Assembly: GCA_019233165.1 (NCBI GenBank) | Contig: JAFAMS010000479.1 | Span: 1 to 5,817 of the forward strand | Reading direction: 5' to 3' | From: Vulcanimicrobiota bacterium | Lineage (GTDB): Bacteria > Vulcanimicrobiota > Vulcanimicrobiia > Vulcanimicrobiales > Vulcanimicrobiaceae | DNA: 5,817 nucleotides | Part shown: piece after piece, positions 1 to 5,817 of the stretch | How the letters are laid out: every line of letters begins with the position of its first letter | Numbering within the stretch: the stretch's first letter is position 1 | The notes under the pieces: generated by a model | What the model saw: only the letters and a program-made list of their open reading frames with translations | Database searches by the model: none | Told to the model about the DNA's origin: nothing | Translations under genes and position numbers: made by a program

Positions 1-420
1 CGTTCCACGCACGCTGAGCGAAGCAGTGGGCATGATGAACGTATAGTTCGACTTCGCGCCGGAAGACTGGCGAACCACGAAGCGCATTGCGCCCTGAACG
101 AGCGTCACCTGCGAACCGGCGGTCCCGTTAACGACCGTGAACGCGCCGACCTGAACTTGGGTGTTCGGCCCGAGACCGATCTCCGAGGAATCGGGAAACT
201 TCAGCAGCCCATTTGAGGCTGCTTGGGTGATCGCGTACTGGTCGTTGGGGACGACGACTTGCCCGGTGATCGGGGTCAGCGCTCCGTCCTTGGTCGGGGC
301 AACCCCGACCGTGCCGCGCACGCGGCTGAGCAGCTTGTCGTCGGCCGCTCCTGCGGGAGCGCTTACGAGCAGGAAAGAGATTGCGGTTGTTACCGCAATC
401 GCGCGCCTCAAAATTCCCAC
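1..420 (-). CDS. Secreted FecR-domain protein, 5' part (3' end beyond the left edge)
   Basis: The reading frame is open from a GTG at 420 to the window edge, giving 140 residues. Seen: a signal peptide with a basic start (GILRRA), a hydrophobic core (about residues 7-21) and a likely cleavage site near AGA/ADD (residues 23-28). Mature residues about 32-140 match the FecR fold (PF04773 type): a short 'DSSEIGL' strand (77-83) in place of the usual DGS-x-V-x-L, an 'LVQGAMRF' segment (107-114) and the signature 'SVRGT' (136-140) at the edge. FecR of E. coli is a membrane-spanning sigma regulator, but proteins like this one, with a signal peptide and no cytoplasmic anti-sigma region, are widespread and mostly uncharacterised; an envelope or extracellular role is inferred. 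GTG at 420 is chosen because GGAGG sits 6 nt upstream. In-frame GTG (438) and TTG (411) are alternatives. What follows the FecR domain cannot be seen. Confidence 0.85.
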   Translation of the reverse strand, partial: MGILRRAIAVTTAISFLLVSAPAGAADDKLLSRVRGTVGVAPTKDGALTPITGQVVVPNDQYAITQAASNGLLKFPDSSEIGLGPNTQVQVGAFTVVNGTAGSQVTLVQGAMRFVVRQSSGAKSNYTFIMPTASLSVRGT

Positions 421-426
421 AAACCG

Positions 427-431
427 CCTCC
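427..431 (-). promoter_or_regulatory. Shine-Dalgarno site of the FecR-domain gene
   Basis: On the minus strand this reads GGAGG, followed by six bases (CGGTTT) and then GTG at 420-418. Both the match and the spacing are near ideal. This is the only strong ribosome binding site in the window, and it decides the non-ATG start of the FecR-domain gene over the in-frame GTG at 438 and TTG at 411. Confidence 0.75.
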
Positions 432-446
432 GGATCACCCTGCTGG

Positions 447-477
447 AGCCTACGGCCTCTCGGTAAGGGGCGGTCAA
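447..477 (-). promoter_or_regulatory. Possible promoter for the FecR-domain gene
   Basis: On the minus strand, TTGACC (477-472) matches the sigma-70 -35 consensus at five of six positions. A 17-nt spacer leads to CGTAGG (454-449), a poor -10; with a 19-nt spacer it is TAGGCT (452-447), also poor. The location, about 30-55 nt before the GTG start and after the upstream gene has ended, suits a promoter, but the -10 is weak and the vegetative consensus of this organism is unknown. This is a suggestion only. Confidence 0.22.
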
Positions 478-566
478 CGGTCCGACGCCTCGCCTTGCTT
501 GCCGAGGGGGCAGACTAGTGCGACATGCGCCCCTGCCTGACCTTCACCTCGAACCGCGCGAGGAGG

Positions 567-1313
567 CTAGGCGAGCCGCGGGTCCGGGGAGGTCTCGCTG
601 AAGGTGAAGTTCGCGTATGCGGCGCTGCAGCCGAACGACGCGCGCGCCAAGTGTCCCAGCGCGAAGCTGGTGTAGCCGAAACGGAGCGAGTCGACGAGCC
701 AGTAGCCGCCGGCGTCCGCGTACCCGACGTCGAGCACAAAGTCGTCGCGGCCGTCGTAGACGACGCGCGTCGGCAGAAACGTCGTTCGGTCGAAATAGAG
801 ATCGCGAAAGCTCGCGTCGTGCGGCTTGCCGTCGATACGCTTGAGCGCGATGTGGCCGTTCGTCCCTTCGTCCGGAAGAAGCGCGAGCCGGTAACCTTTG
901 ACCGCATTGACGACCGCGTCGGCGTGCGCGTCGATCTCGGTCCGGTATTTGAGCGGCGTCACGTTGAAGAAGTACGCGTCGACGTCGTCTTCATCGAAAC
1001 TCATCTCAAACGTCCAATGCGAGAGCGCGTCGAAGTTCGGCGGTGCGGGGAACGGTTCGCGAACGCGGTCTTCGACGACCGCCTTCTCGTCGGCAGTGCG
1101 AACGGTGACGTTTCGCTCGAACGGGCTATCTTTGCGGAACGCGTGCAGCGTTCCCGAGACGCGATAGCCGATGTATTTCGGGCAGATCGTCAGACGCTGC
1201 GCCGCGGCGTTCGCGACCTGCATGAAAAGCTCGTCGGTTTCGTTTGCGGCGCTCGCGAGTGCGGGTGCCGCAGCCCACGAGGCCGCCGACGCCACGAACG
1301 CGCCGCGTTTCAT
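567..1313 (-). CDS. Secreted protein of unknown function (possibly LolA/RseB-like fold)
   Basis: This 248-residue protein is not recognised as a named family. Seen: an N-terminal signal peptide (MKR, then an Ala-rich hydrophobic stretch, likely cleaved after 'ASA' at residue 22), no lipobox and no later membrane segment, so it is probably periplasmic or extracellular. The mature part is about 226 residues and rich in predicted beta strands, with only two cysteines (C44 and C229), near its two ends and able to form a disulfide. A segment around 171-196 ('LYFDRTTFLPTRVVYDGRD' then 'DFVLDVGY'), followed by 'GGYWLVDSLRFGY' (202-214), has the rhythm of LolA/RseB/lipoprotein-sorting folds, where a strand with Asp-x-x-Thr-x-x-Pro precedes a twisted sheet. 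That is a fold guess only. The ATG overlaps the glmU stop by 4 nt (ATGA) with no clear Shine-Dalgarno, so it is probably translated by coupling to glmU. It is the last gene of the unit. Confidence 0.75.
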   Translation of the reverse strand: MKRGAFVASAASWAAAPALASAANETDELFMQVANAAAQRLTICPKYIGYRVSGTLHAFRKDSPFERNVTVRTADEKAVVEDRVREPFPAPPNFDALSHWTFEMSFDEDDVDAYFFNVTPLKYRTEIDAHADAVVNAVKGYRLALLPDEGTNGHIALKRIDGKPHDASFRDLYFDRTTFLPTRVVYDGRDDFVLDVGYADAGGYWLVDSLRFGYTSFALGHLARASFGCSAAYANFTFSETSPDPRLA

Positions 1314-2701
1314 CGCGCCGGCTTCGCGGCCTTCTTGATCGACTTCGCCGGAGCGCCCGCCACGCGATCGCCGGGCTCGACGTCGCGGATGACGACCGAG
1401 CCGGCGCCGGTGAGCGCCCCGTCGCCGACCTCGACCGGAGCGACGAGCATCGTGTCAGAGCCGATCTTGACGTTCTTGCCGATCTTCGTCTTGTGCTTGC
1501 GCTCGCCGTCGTAGTTGCAGGTGATCGTCCCGGCGCCGACGTTCGAGTCCTCGCCGATCTCCGCATCGCCCAGATAAGAGAGGTGCCGCGCTTTAACGCG
1601 CGCGTGAAGACGGGAGTCTTTGACCTCGACGAAATTGCCGATCGAGACGTCGGGTTCCAGGACGGCGCCGTCGCGCAAGTGCGCGAACGGACCCACCGTT
1701 GCGTGGGGGCCGACCGTGCTGTCCAGAACCACGCTTTCGGTAATCTGCGCGCCCTCGCCGATCGTCGCGCCGTAGATGCGGCAATTCGGTCCGATCCGCG
1801 TCCCGCGACCGATCGTCGTCGCGCCGCCGATCGCCGTATTCGGGTAGATCGTGACGTCGGGTGCGATCGTCAGCTCGGGCTCGAGCCAAGTCGACGCCGG
1901 GTCGACGATCGTGACCCCCGCTTGCATGTGCTCGATGCACAGCCGCTCGTTGATCGCGGCGCGGGCACGTGAAAGCTCGACCCGATCGTTCACTCCCAGC
2001 ACGGTCCGCGCGTCGTCGCTGACGACGGGGACGACGCGGTCGCCGCGCCCCGCAAGCATTGCAATCGTATCGGTCAGGTAGAACTCGCCCTGCGCGTTGT
2101 CGGCGCGAAGGTGGTCGATGACTCCGCGCAGCGCCGTTTCGTCGAACGCATAGATCCCGGCGTTCATCTCGTTGATTGCGAGCTCTTCGGGCGTGCAGTC
2201 TTTGGCTTCGACGATCCGCGCGACTTGCTCGCCGTCGCGGACGATCCGGCCGAAGTTCGAGGGCAACGGCATCCGCGCGGTCACGAGCGCGACCGCGGTG
2301 AGCGTATCGCAGGCGGCGATCACGGACCGGAAGAGCGCCGCATCGACGACCGGCATGTCGCCGTAGGCGATCAGAATCGTCCCCTCGCGCCGCTTGAGCT
2401 GCCGCAGCGCGAGCTGCGCCGCATGTCCCGTCCCCAGCTGCTCGACTTGGATGGCCGTGTCGAACTCCAGTCCGGGGAGCGTTTCCGCGACCGCGGTGAC
2501 GGCGGCGTCGTTTTCCGCGCTCGTCACCACGATCACGTCGCGGACGCCCGCGCCGCGCAGCGCGTTCAGCACCCACCAAATCATCGGGCGCCCGCAGAGC
2601 TCGTGCAGCACCTTCGGCGTCGCGCTCTTCATCCTCACGCCTTTGCCGGCGGCGAGGACGATCGACGAGCTCGAGGTCGCAGCCGAACCGTTCCCGCTCA
2701 T
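1310..2701 (-). CDS. glmU: Bifunctional N-acetylglucosamine-1-phosphate uridyltransferase / glucosamine-1-phosphate acetyltransferase
   Basis: GlmU acetylates glucosamine-1-phosphate and then couples the product to UTP, giving UDP-GlcNAc for peptidoglycan and other envelope polymers; it is cytoplasmic. The 463 residues match the usual length (about 456). The N-terminal pyrophosphorylase half (about 1-240) has the nucleotide loop LAAGKGVRMK (16-25), 'EQLGTGHA' (87-94), 'YGDMP' with the metal-binding Asp115, 'GRIVRD' (151-156), 'NEMNAG' (177-182) and 'GVNDR' with the second metal ligand Asn238. The C-terminal half (about 262-450) is a left-handed beta helix of hexapeptide repeats, with 'ARHLSYLGDAEIG' carrying the acetyltransferase His373 and 'GTITCNYDG' (391-399). 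Both active sites appear intact. The tail (454-463) is basic (KSIKKAAKPAR-like). The ATG overlaps the gltX stop (ATGA) and the stop overlaps the next start in the same way, so expression is likely coupled to both neighbours. Confidence 0.97.
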   Translation of the reverse strand: MSGNGSAATSSSSIVLAAGKGVRMKSATPKVLHELCGRPMIWWVLNALRGAGVRDVIVVTSAENDAAVTAVAETLPGLEFDTAIQVEQLGTGHAAQLALRQLKRREGTILIAYGDMPVVDAALFRSVIAACDTLTAVALVTARMPLPSNFGRIVRDGEQVARIVEAKDCTPEELAINEMNAGIYAFDETALRGVIDHLRADNAQGEFYLTDTIAMLAGRGDRVVPVVSDDARTVLGVNDRVELSRARAAINERLCIEHMQAGVTIVDPASTWLEPELTIAPDVTIYPNTAIGGATTIGRGTRIGPNCRIYGATIGEGAQITESVVLDSTVGPHATVGPFAHLRDGAVLEPDVSIGNFVEVKDSRLHARVKARHLSYLGDAEIGEDSNVGAGTITCNYDGERKHKTKIGKNVKIGSDTMLVAPVEVGDGALTGAGSVVIRDVEPGDRVAGAPAKSIKKAAKPAR

Positions 2702-4161
2702 GCCGCTCGCCAGGCTTTCTGCTCGGCCGCGGAGACGCCGCCGAGCTCAGCCAGCGCGGTACGTAAACGCTCGCGGCAAAGATCGCGCCCGAGCAGCACC
2801 ATCGAATCGAAGAGCGGAAGCGAGGCGGCGCTCCCGGAGATCGCGACGTAGTACAGCCGCGAAAGATCGCGGAATTTCACGCCGAGCTCGTCCGCGACGG
2901 CCCTGAGCTCGCCCTCGATCGTCGCTTTGTCGAAAAGCGGCCCGTCGTCGAGCCGCCACATCGCGAGCGCGAGCGCCTTGCGCGCCGTTTCGGCATCGAT
3001 CTTCGCGCTGAGGAGCGTCTCGCGCGAGACGGCGACGCGGCCTGCGAAGAGAAACGCGCAGAGCGGTGCAAGATCGGAGAGCCGTTCGATCCGCTGCTGG
3101 GCGAGTGCGACGATCTCGTGCAGCGCCGCGCGGTCGTACGTCCACTCGCCGAACGCCTCCTCGAGCTCGGCCGGCGATTTCTTTCGGATGTAATGCCCGT
3201 TCAGCCAGTCGAGCTTCGCGACGTCGAAGACCGGGCCGCCGAGAGAGATCGTCCCGAAATCGAGCCGGCGCGAGAGATCGTCGAGTCCGAAGAGCTCCTC
3301 GTGCTCGCTTTCGACCGGCGCGAGCAGCAGCCCCAAGAAGTTCAAGAGCGCCTCCGGTAGATAGCCCATCCGCTCGTAGAAGAGAATCGAAGTCGGATTC
3401 TTGCGTTTACTGAGCTTCGAGCGGTCGGGATTGCGCAGCAGCGGAAGGTGCATCAACACCGGCGGCTTCCATCCGAAGTATTGGTACAACAGCAAGTGCT
3501 TGGGAGCCGACGAGATCCACTCTTCGCCGCGGATCACGTGCGTGATCTCCATGAGGTGATCGTCGACGACGTTCGCGAGATGGTACGTCGGCAAGCCGTC
3601 GGACTTCATCAGCACTTGCATGTCGACCGCGTTCCATTCGAAGACGGTCGGACCGCGGCGCATGTCGTCGACGGTAATCGAGCCCCGATCGGGGACCTTC
3701 AGGCGGATGACGAACGGTTCGCCCGCATTTGCGCGGCGTTCGCTCTCGTCCGCCGAAAGCTTCAAGCAATGCCCGTCGTACCGGCTCGGCTGCTTGAGGA
3801 GACGCTGCGTCTCGCGCATCTCTTCGAGCCGGGCCGCGCTACAGAAACACCGGAACGCATCGCCCTTCTCGAGCAGCTCGCGCGCGTACTTCTCGTAGAG
3901 CGCGCTCCGCTGGCTTTGGCGGTACGGCGCGTGCGGTCCGCCGACGTCCGGTCCTTCGTCCCACGAAATCCCGAGCCAGCGCAGCGAGCGCAGAATCGCC
4001 GCCTCCGATTCGGGGGTGCTGCGCGCTTGATCGGTGTCCTCGATCCGCAGCACGAACTTACCACCTTGGCGTTTGGCGAACGCGTAATTTGCCAGCGCAA
4101 CGTAAGCGGTCCCGACGTGCGGGTCGCCCGTCGGCGAAGGAGCGATGCGGGTCCGGATCAT
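2698..4161 (-). CDS. gltX: Glutamate--tRNA ligase (glutamyl-tRNA synthetase)
   Basis: This class Ic synthetase charges tRNA-Glu for translation; Glu-tRNA also feeds tetrapyrrole synthesis in C5-pathway bacteria. The 487 residues fit the bacterial family (about 470-490). Seen: the Rossmann start 'RIAPSPTGDPHVGT' with the HIGH motif as HVGT (15-18), 'LRIEDTD' (38-44), 'RYDGHC' (127-132), 'VVDDHLMEITHVIRGEEW' (198-215), the KMSKS loop as KLSKR (249-253), 'GYLPEALLNFLG' (266-277), and a helical anticodon-binding C-terminus with 'LLGRDLCRERL' (456-466). Of the zinc-knuckle positions known in E. coli GluRS, the three cysteines are kept (C105, C107, C132), but the histidine position is Lys134. The 'SKRKNPTS' loop and 'EEWISSAPKHLLLY' resemble Actinobacteria/Deinococcus-type enzymes. 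The start lies 4 nt after the mutase small-subunit stop with only a weak GAG nearby; the stop overlaps glmU. Whether it discriminates tRNA-Glu from tRNA-Gln cannot be read here. Confidence 0.97.
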   Translation of the reverse strand: MIRTRIAPSPTGDPHVGTAYVALANYAFAKRQGGKFVLRIEDTDQARSTPESEAAILRSLRWLGISWDEGPDVGGPHAPYRQSQRSALYEKYARELLEKGDAFRCFCSAARLEEMRETQRLLKQPSRYDGHCLKLSADESERRANAGEPFVIRLKVPDRGSITVDDMRRGPTVFEWNAVDMQVLMKSDGLPTYHLANVVDDHLMEITHVIRGEEWISSAPKHLLLYQYFGWKPPVLMHLPLLRNPDRSKLSKRKNPTSILFYERMGYLPEALLNFLGLLLAPVESEHEELFGLDDLSRRLDFGTISLGGPVFDVAKLDWLNGHYIRKKSPAELEEAFGEWTYDRAALHEIVALAQQRIERLSDLAPLCAFLFAGRVAVSRETLLSAKIDAETARKALALAMWRLDDGPLFDKATIEGELRAVADELGVKFRDLSRLYYVAISGSAASLPLFDSMVLLGRDLCRERLRTALAELGGVSAAEQKAWRAA

Positions 4162-4165
4162 CTCG

Positions 4166-4582
4166 TCAGCCGACCAGTTCTCGGCGCTTTCCGCACTCCC
4201 GCTCGATGAAGGCGATGATCTCGGAGAGCGGCGCGCCCGGGGTGAAAATCTCCCGGACGCCGAGCCGCTTGAGCTCGGCCGCGTCGTCGGGCGGGATCGT
4301 CCCGCCGCCGAAAAAAACGATGTCCTCGACGCCCTTCGCTTTGAGCTGCTCGACGACGAGCGGGAAGAGCGTCATGTGCGCGCCCGAGAGAATCGAGAGC
4401 CCGATCCCGTCGGCGTCTTCTTGGATCGCGGTGTTCACGATCTGGTCGGGCGTTTGGAAGAGACCGGTGTAGATCACTTCCATCCCGGCGTCGCGCAGCG
4501 CGCGCGCGATCACCTTCGCGCCGCGATCGTGCCCGTCGAGCCCGGCTTTGGCGATGATGACGCGCAACGGACGTGCGGGCAT
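4166..4582 (-). CDS. Cobalamin-binding small subunit of a B12-dependent acyl-CoA mutase
   Basis: This 138-residue protein is the separate B12-binding subunit that completes the mutase encoded just upstream. It carries the 'base-off, His-on' cobalamin motif D-x-H-x-x-G as DGHDRG (Asp16, His18, Gly21); His18 should be the lower axial cobalt ligand. It also has the S-x-L motif (Ser63-Ile-Leu65) and the glycine turn 'FFGGGTIP' (90-97), all typical of this flavodoxin-like fold. Its length matches stand-alone subunits such as IcmB or HcmB (about 136 aa) rather than the fused C-terminal domain of MutB. The ATG follows the large-subunit TAA after a single base (TAACATG), with no good Shine-Dalgarno, so translational coupling probably balances the two subunits. 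The domain alone does not tell substrate; the partner's Gln at position 207 argues for an isobutyryl- or hydroxyisobutyryl-type enzyme. Database records would probably say methylmalonyl-CoA mutase C-terminal domain. Confidence 0.93.
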   Translation of the reverse strand: MPARPLRVIIAKAGLDGHDRGAKVIARALRDAGMEVIYTGLFQTPDQIVNTAIQEDADGIGLSILSGAHMTLFPLVVEQLKAKGVEDIVFFGGGTIPPDDAAELKRLGVREIFTPGAPLSEIIAFIERECGKRRELVG

Positions 4583-4583
4583 G

Positions 4584-5817
4584 TTAGTACTGCGGCGTTT
4601 CCGTATAGCGGCCGTAGACGCCGACCATCGCTTCGACGATCTCGCCTTCGGTCGCCAGGGCGTTGACCGCGTCGATCAGCGGCGGCATCACGTTGAGCGA
4701 TTCGTCGGCGCATGCGCGCTTGAGCGCTGCGAGCGTCGCCTCGACCTTCGCCCCGTCGCGACCAGCCCGCACTTCCTTGACGCGCTTCGCTTGCTCGATC
4801 TCGACGGTGCGGTCGATCTTGAGCAGCTCGATGTCGTTCTCTGAGCCCTCGCGTTCGAACGCGTTGACGCCGACGATGATCCGCTCTTTCGTCTCCAGCG
4901 AGCGCTGGTAACGGTACGACGCCTCGGCGATCTCTTTTTGGAAGAAGCCGGCTTCGATCGCCTCGATGACGCCGCCGTATTCGTCTTCGATGCGGCGGAA
5001 GTACTCTTCGGCTTGCCGCTCGATCTCGTCGGTGAGCGCCTCGACGAAATACGATCCTCCGAGCGGATCGGCGACGTTGGTGACGTTCGTTTCGTAGCCG
5101 AGCACTTGCTGGGTCCGCAGCGCGACTTCGACCGAGCGTTCGTTGGGGAGCGCGAGGACTTCGTCCATCGAGTTGGTGTGCAGCGATTGCGTCCCGCCGA
5201 GCGCCGCGGCCATCGCTTCGTAGGCGACGCGGACGATGTTGTTGAGCGGTTGCTGCGCGGTCGCGCTGCAGCCGGCGGTTTGCGTGTGAAAGCGCAGCTG
5301 CCACGAGCGCGGGTCTTTGGCGCCGTACTTCTCGCGCATGTGCCGCGCGTAGATCCGGCGAGCCGCCCGGAACTTGCAGATCTCCTCGAAGAAATCGATG
5401 TGCGAGTTGAAAAAGAACGAGAGGCGCGGCGCGAACGAATCGACGTCCATCCCCGCCTTCATCGCCGCCTCCACGTACGCGAAACCATCGGCGAGCGTGA
5501 ACGCCAGCTCTTGCACCGCGGTCGACCCGGCTTCCCGGATGTGGTAGCCGCTGATCGAGATCGTGTTCCAGCGCGGCATCTGCTCGGTGCAGAACTTCAT
5601 CATGTCGACGATGATCCGCACATGCGGCCGCGGCGGAAAGATCCATTCCTTCTGCGCGATGTACTCTTTGAGGATGTCGGCCTGCAGCGTCCCGCCGAGC
5701 GCTTTGCGTGGAATCCCCTTTTTCTCGGCGGCGGCGATGTACTGCGCGAGCGCGATGCAGGCCGGGCCGTTGATCGTCATCGAGGTCGTGATCGCGCCCA
5801 TGTCGATCCCCTCGAAG
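4584..5817 (-). CDS. B12-dependent acyl-CoA mutase large subunit (methylmalonyl-CoA mutase family), 3' part; isobutyryl/hydroxyisobutyryl-CoA type predicted
   Basis: The gene runs off the right edge; the last 410 residues are visible, starting '[13 protein letters not shown]', and roughly 140-160 N-terminal residues are missing. The Met codon at 5801 is internal, not a start. The family rearranges acyl-CoA carbon skeletons by adenosylcobalamin radical chemistry in a TIM barrel. Numbering from that Met, the alignment with Propionibacterium MutB is ungapped at an offset of 157 up to about 285: Thr38 (T195), Gln40 (Q197), His87 (H244), Glu90 (E247), Arg126 (R283) and Ser128 (S285) are conserved. 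Gln50 stands where MutB has Arg207, which grips the methylmalonyl carboxylate; isobutyryl-CoA mutase (Gln198) and 2-hydroxyisobutyryl-CoA mutase (Gln208) also have Gln there. The second specificity residue (Tyr89 in MutB) lies outside the window. Other marks are '[11 protein letters not shown]' (178-188), '[13 protein letters not shown]' (202-214) and '[11 protein letters not shown]' (244-254). The B12 domain is absent here and encoded by the next gene. Family is certain; substrate is inferred. Confidence 0.93.
   Translation of the reverse strand, partial: FEGIDMGAITTSMTINGPACIALAQYIAAAEKKGIPRKALGGTLQADILKEYIAQKEWIFPPRPHVRIIVDMMKFCTEQMPRWNTISISGYHIREAGSTAVQELAFTLADGFAYVEAAMKAGMDVDSFAPRLSFFFNSHIDFFEEICKFRAARRIYARHMREKYGAKDPRSWQLRFHTQTAGCSATAQQPLNNIVRVAYEAMAAALGGTQSLHTNSMDEVLALPNERSVEVALRTQQVLGYETNVTNVADPLGGSYFVEALTDEIERQAEEYFRRIEDEYGGVIEAIEAGFFQKEIAEASYRYQRSLETKERIIVGVNAFEREGSENDIELLKIDRTVEIEQAKRVKEVRAGRDGAKVEATLAALKRACADESLNVMPPLIDAVNALATEGEIVEAMVGVYGRYTETPQY

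Larger units (their letters stand above)
421..566 (-). other. Intergenic region with stem-loops between the secreted-protein gene and the FecR gene
   Basis: This 146-nt gap is the only real intergenic space in the window. It holds two short inverted repeats. One has GGGGC (507-511) facing GCCCC (529-533), with a competing pairing of GGCAG (509-513) with CTGCC (533-537). The other has CCTCG (488-492) facing CGAGG (503-507). The first lies 33-61 nt after the stop codon of the upstream gene, where a terminator would be expected, but no T-run follows it on the minus strand, so a standard intrinsic terminator is not supported. A Rho-dependent end or read-through is equally possible. No riboswitch or RNA gene was recognised. 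Confidence 0.3.

Noticed and set aside
436..438. Alternative in-frame GTG start for the FecR-domain gene
   Set aside because: It would give a longer basic signal peptide, which is plausible, but its only Shine-Dalgarno-like bases touch the start codon, while the GTG at 420 has GGAGG at good spacing.
161..466. Plus-strand reading frame over the left end
   Set aside because: The minus strand gives a signal peptide and FecR domain with a strong ribosome binding site, which explains the same bases better.
430..480. Possible riboswitch in the FecR leader
   Set aside because: I looked for cyclic-di-GMP, glycine and cobalamin core motifs and found none; the leader after the candidate promoter would also be very short.
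506..537. Intrinsic terminator after the secreted-protein gene
   Set aside because: A GC-rich stem can be drawn, but no T-run follows on the transcribed strand, so it was kept only as part of the intergenic description.
525..1514. Long plus-strand reading frame (329 codons) opposite the secreted-protein gene and the 3' end of glmU
   Set aside because: It is antisense to two well-supported genes, is rich in Arg, Ala and Val as expected from reverse-frame GC-rich codons, and shows no family motif.
2111..2851. Plus-strand reading frame opposite glmU and the end of gltX
   Set aside because: The composition is Arg/Asp/His-rich shadow sequence; the minus strand carries the clear GlmU catalytic motifs here.
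4510..5646. Second minus-strand frame within the mutase region
   Set aside because: It is a frame-shifted shadow of the mutase genes with an Arg-rich composition; the true frame has conserved active-site residues throughout.
5799..5801. Start of the mutase large subunit at the ATG near the right edge
   Set aside because: The frame stays open upstream and encodes conserved family sequence (FEGID before the Met), so this Met is internal and the gene continues beyond the window.

Overview
This is a high-GC bacterial window in which every supportable gene lies on the minus strand, so transcription runs from the right edge to the left. In order of transcription it holds: (1) the 3' part of a coenzyme B12-dependent acyl-CoA mutase large subunit, cut by the right edge; (2) its separate cobalamin-binding small subunit; (3) glutamyl-tRNA synthetase (gltX); (4) bifunctional GlmU; (5) an unrecognised secreted protein of 248 aa; and, after a 146-nt gap, (6) the 5' part of a secreted FecR-domain protein, cut by the left edge. 

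Genes 1 to 5 look like one transcription unit. The mutase subunits are 1 nt apart, the small subunit and gltX 4 nt apart, and gltX/glmU and glmU/secreted protein overlap by 4 nt (ATGA). None of these starts has a strong Shine-Dalgarno sequence, which fits translational coupling. There is no room for a conventional intergenic promoter inside the unit, so its promoter must lie beyond the right edge. The FecR gene is different: it begins with GTG behind a clear GGAGG site and follows a gap with a weak promoter candidate and stem-loops, so it is probably a separate unit. 

Functionally the unit mixes branched- or short-chain acyl-CoA metabolism (B12 mutase), translation and tetrapyrrole supply (Glu-tRNA), and cell-envelope precursor synthesis (UDP-GlcNAc), followed by two exported proteins. 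The most notable point is in the mutase. The residue matching Arg207 of Propionibacterium methylmalonyl-CoA mutase, which binds the substrate carboxylate, is Gln, as in isobutyryl-CoA and 2-hydroxyisobutyryl-CoA mutases. A plain 'methylmalonyl-CoA mutase' label is therefore probably wrong. 

The organism is a GC-rich bacterium that makes peptidoglycan (glmU) and exports proteins. The GluRS resembles the Actinobacteria/Deinococcus-type subgroup. A little-cultured lineage such as Candidatus Eremiobacterota is possible, but that is a guess from general style, not from a marker. I see no RNA genes, mobile elements, CRISPR arrays or defence genes. Most of the window is ordinary core metabolism.
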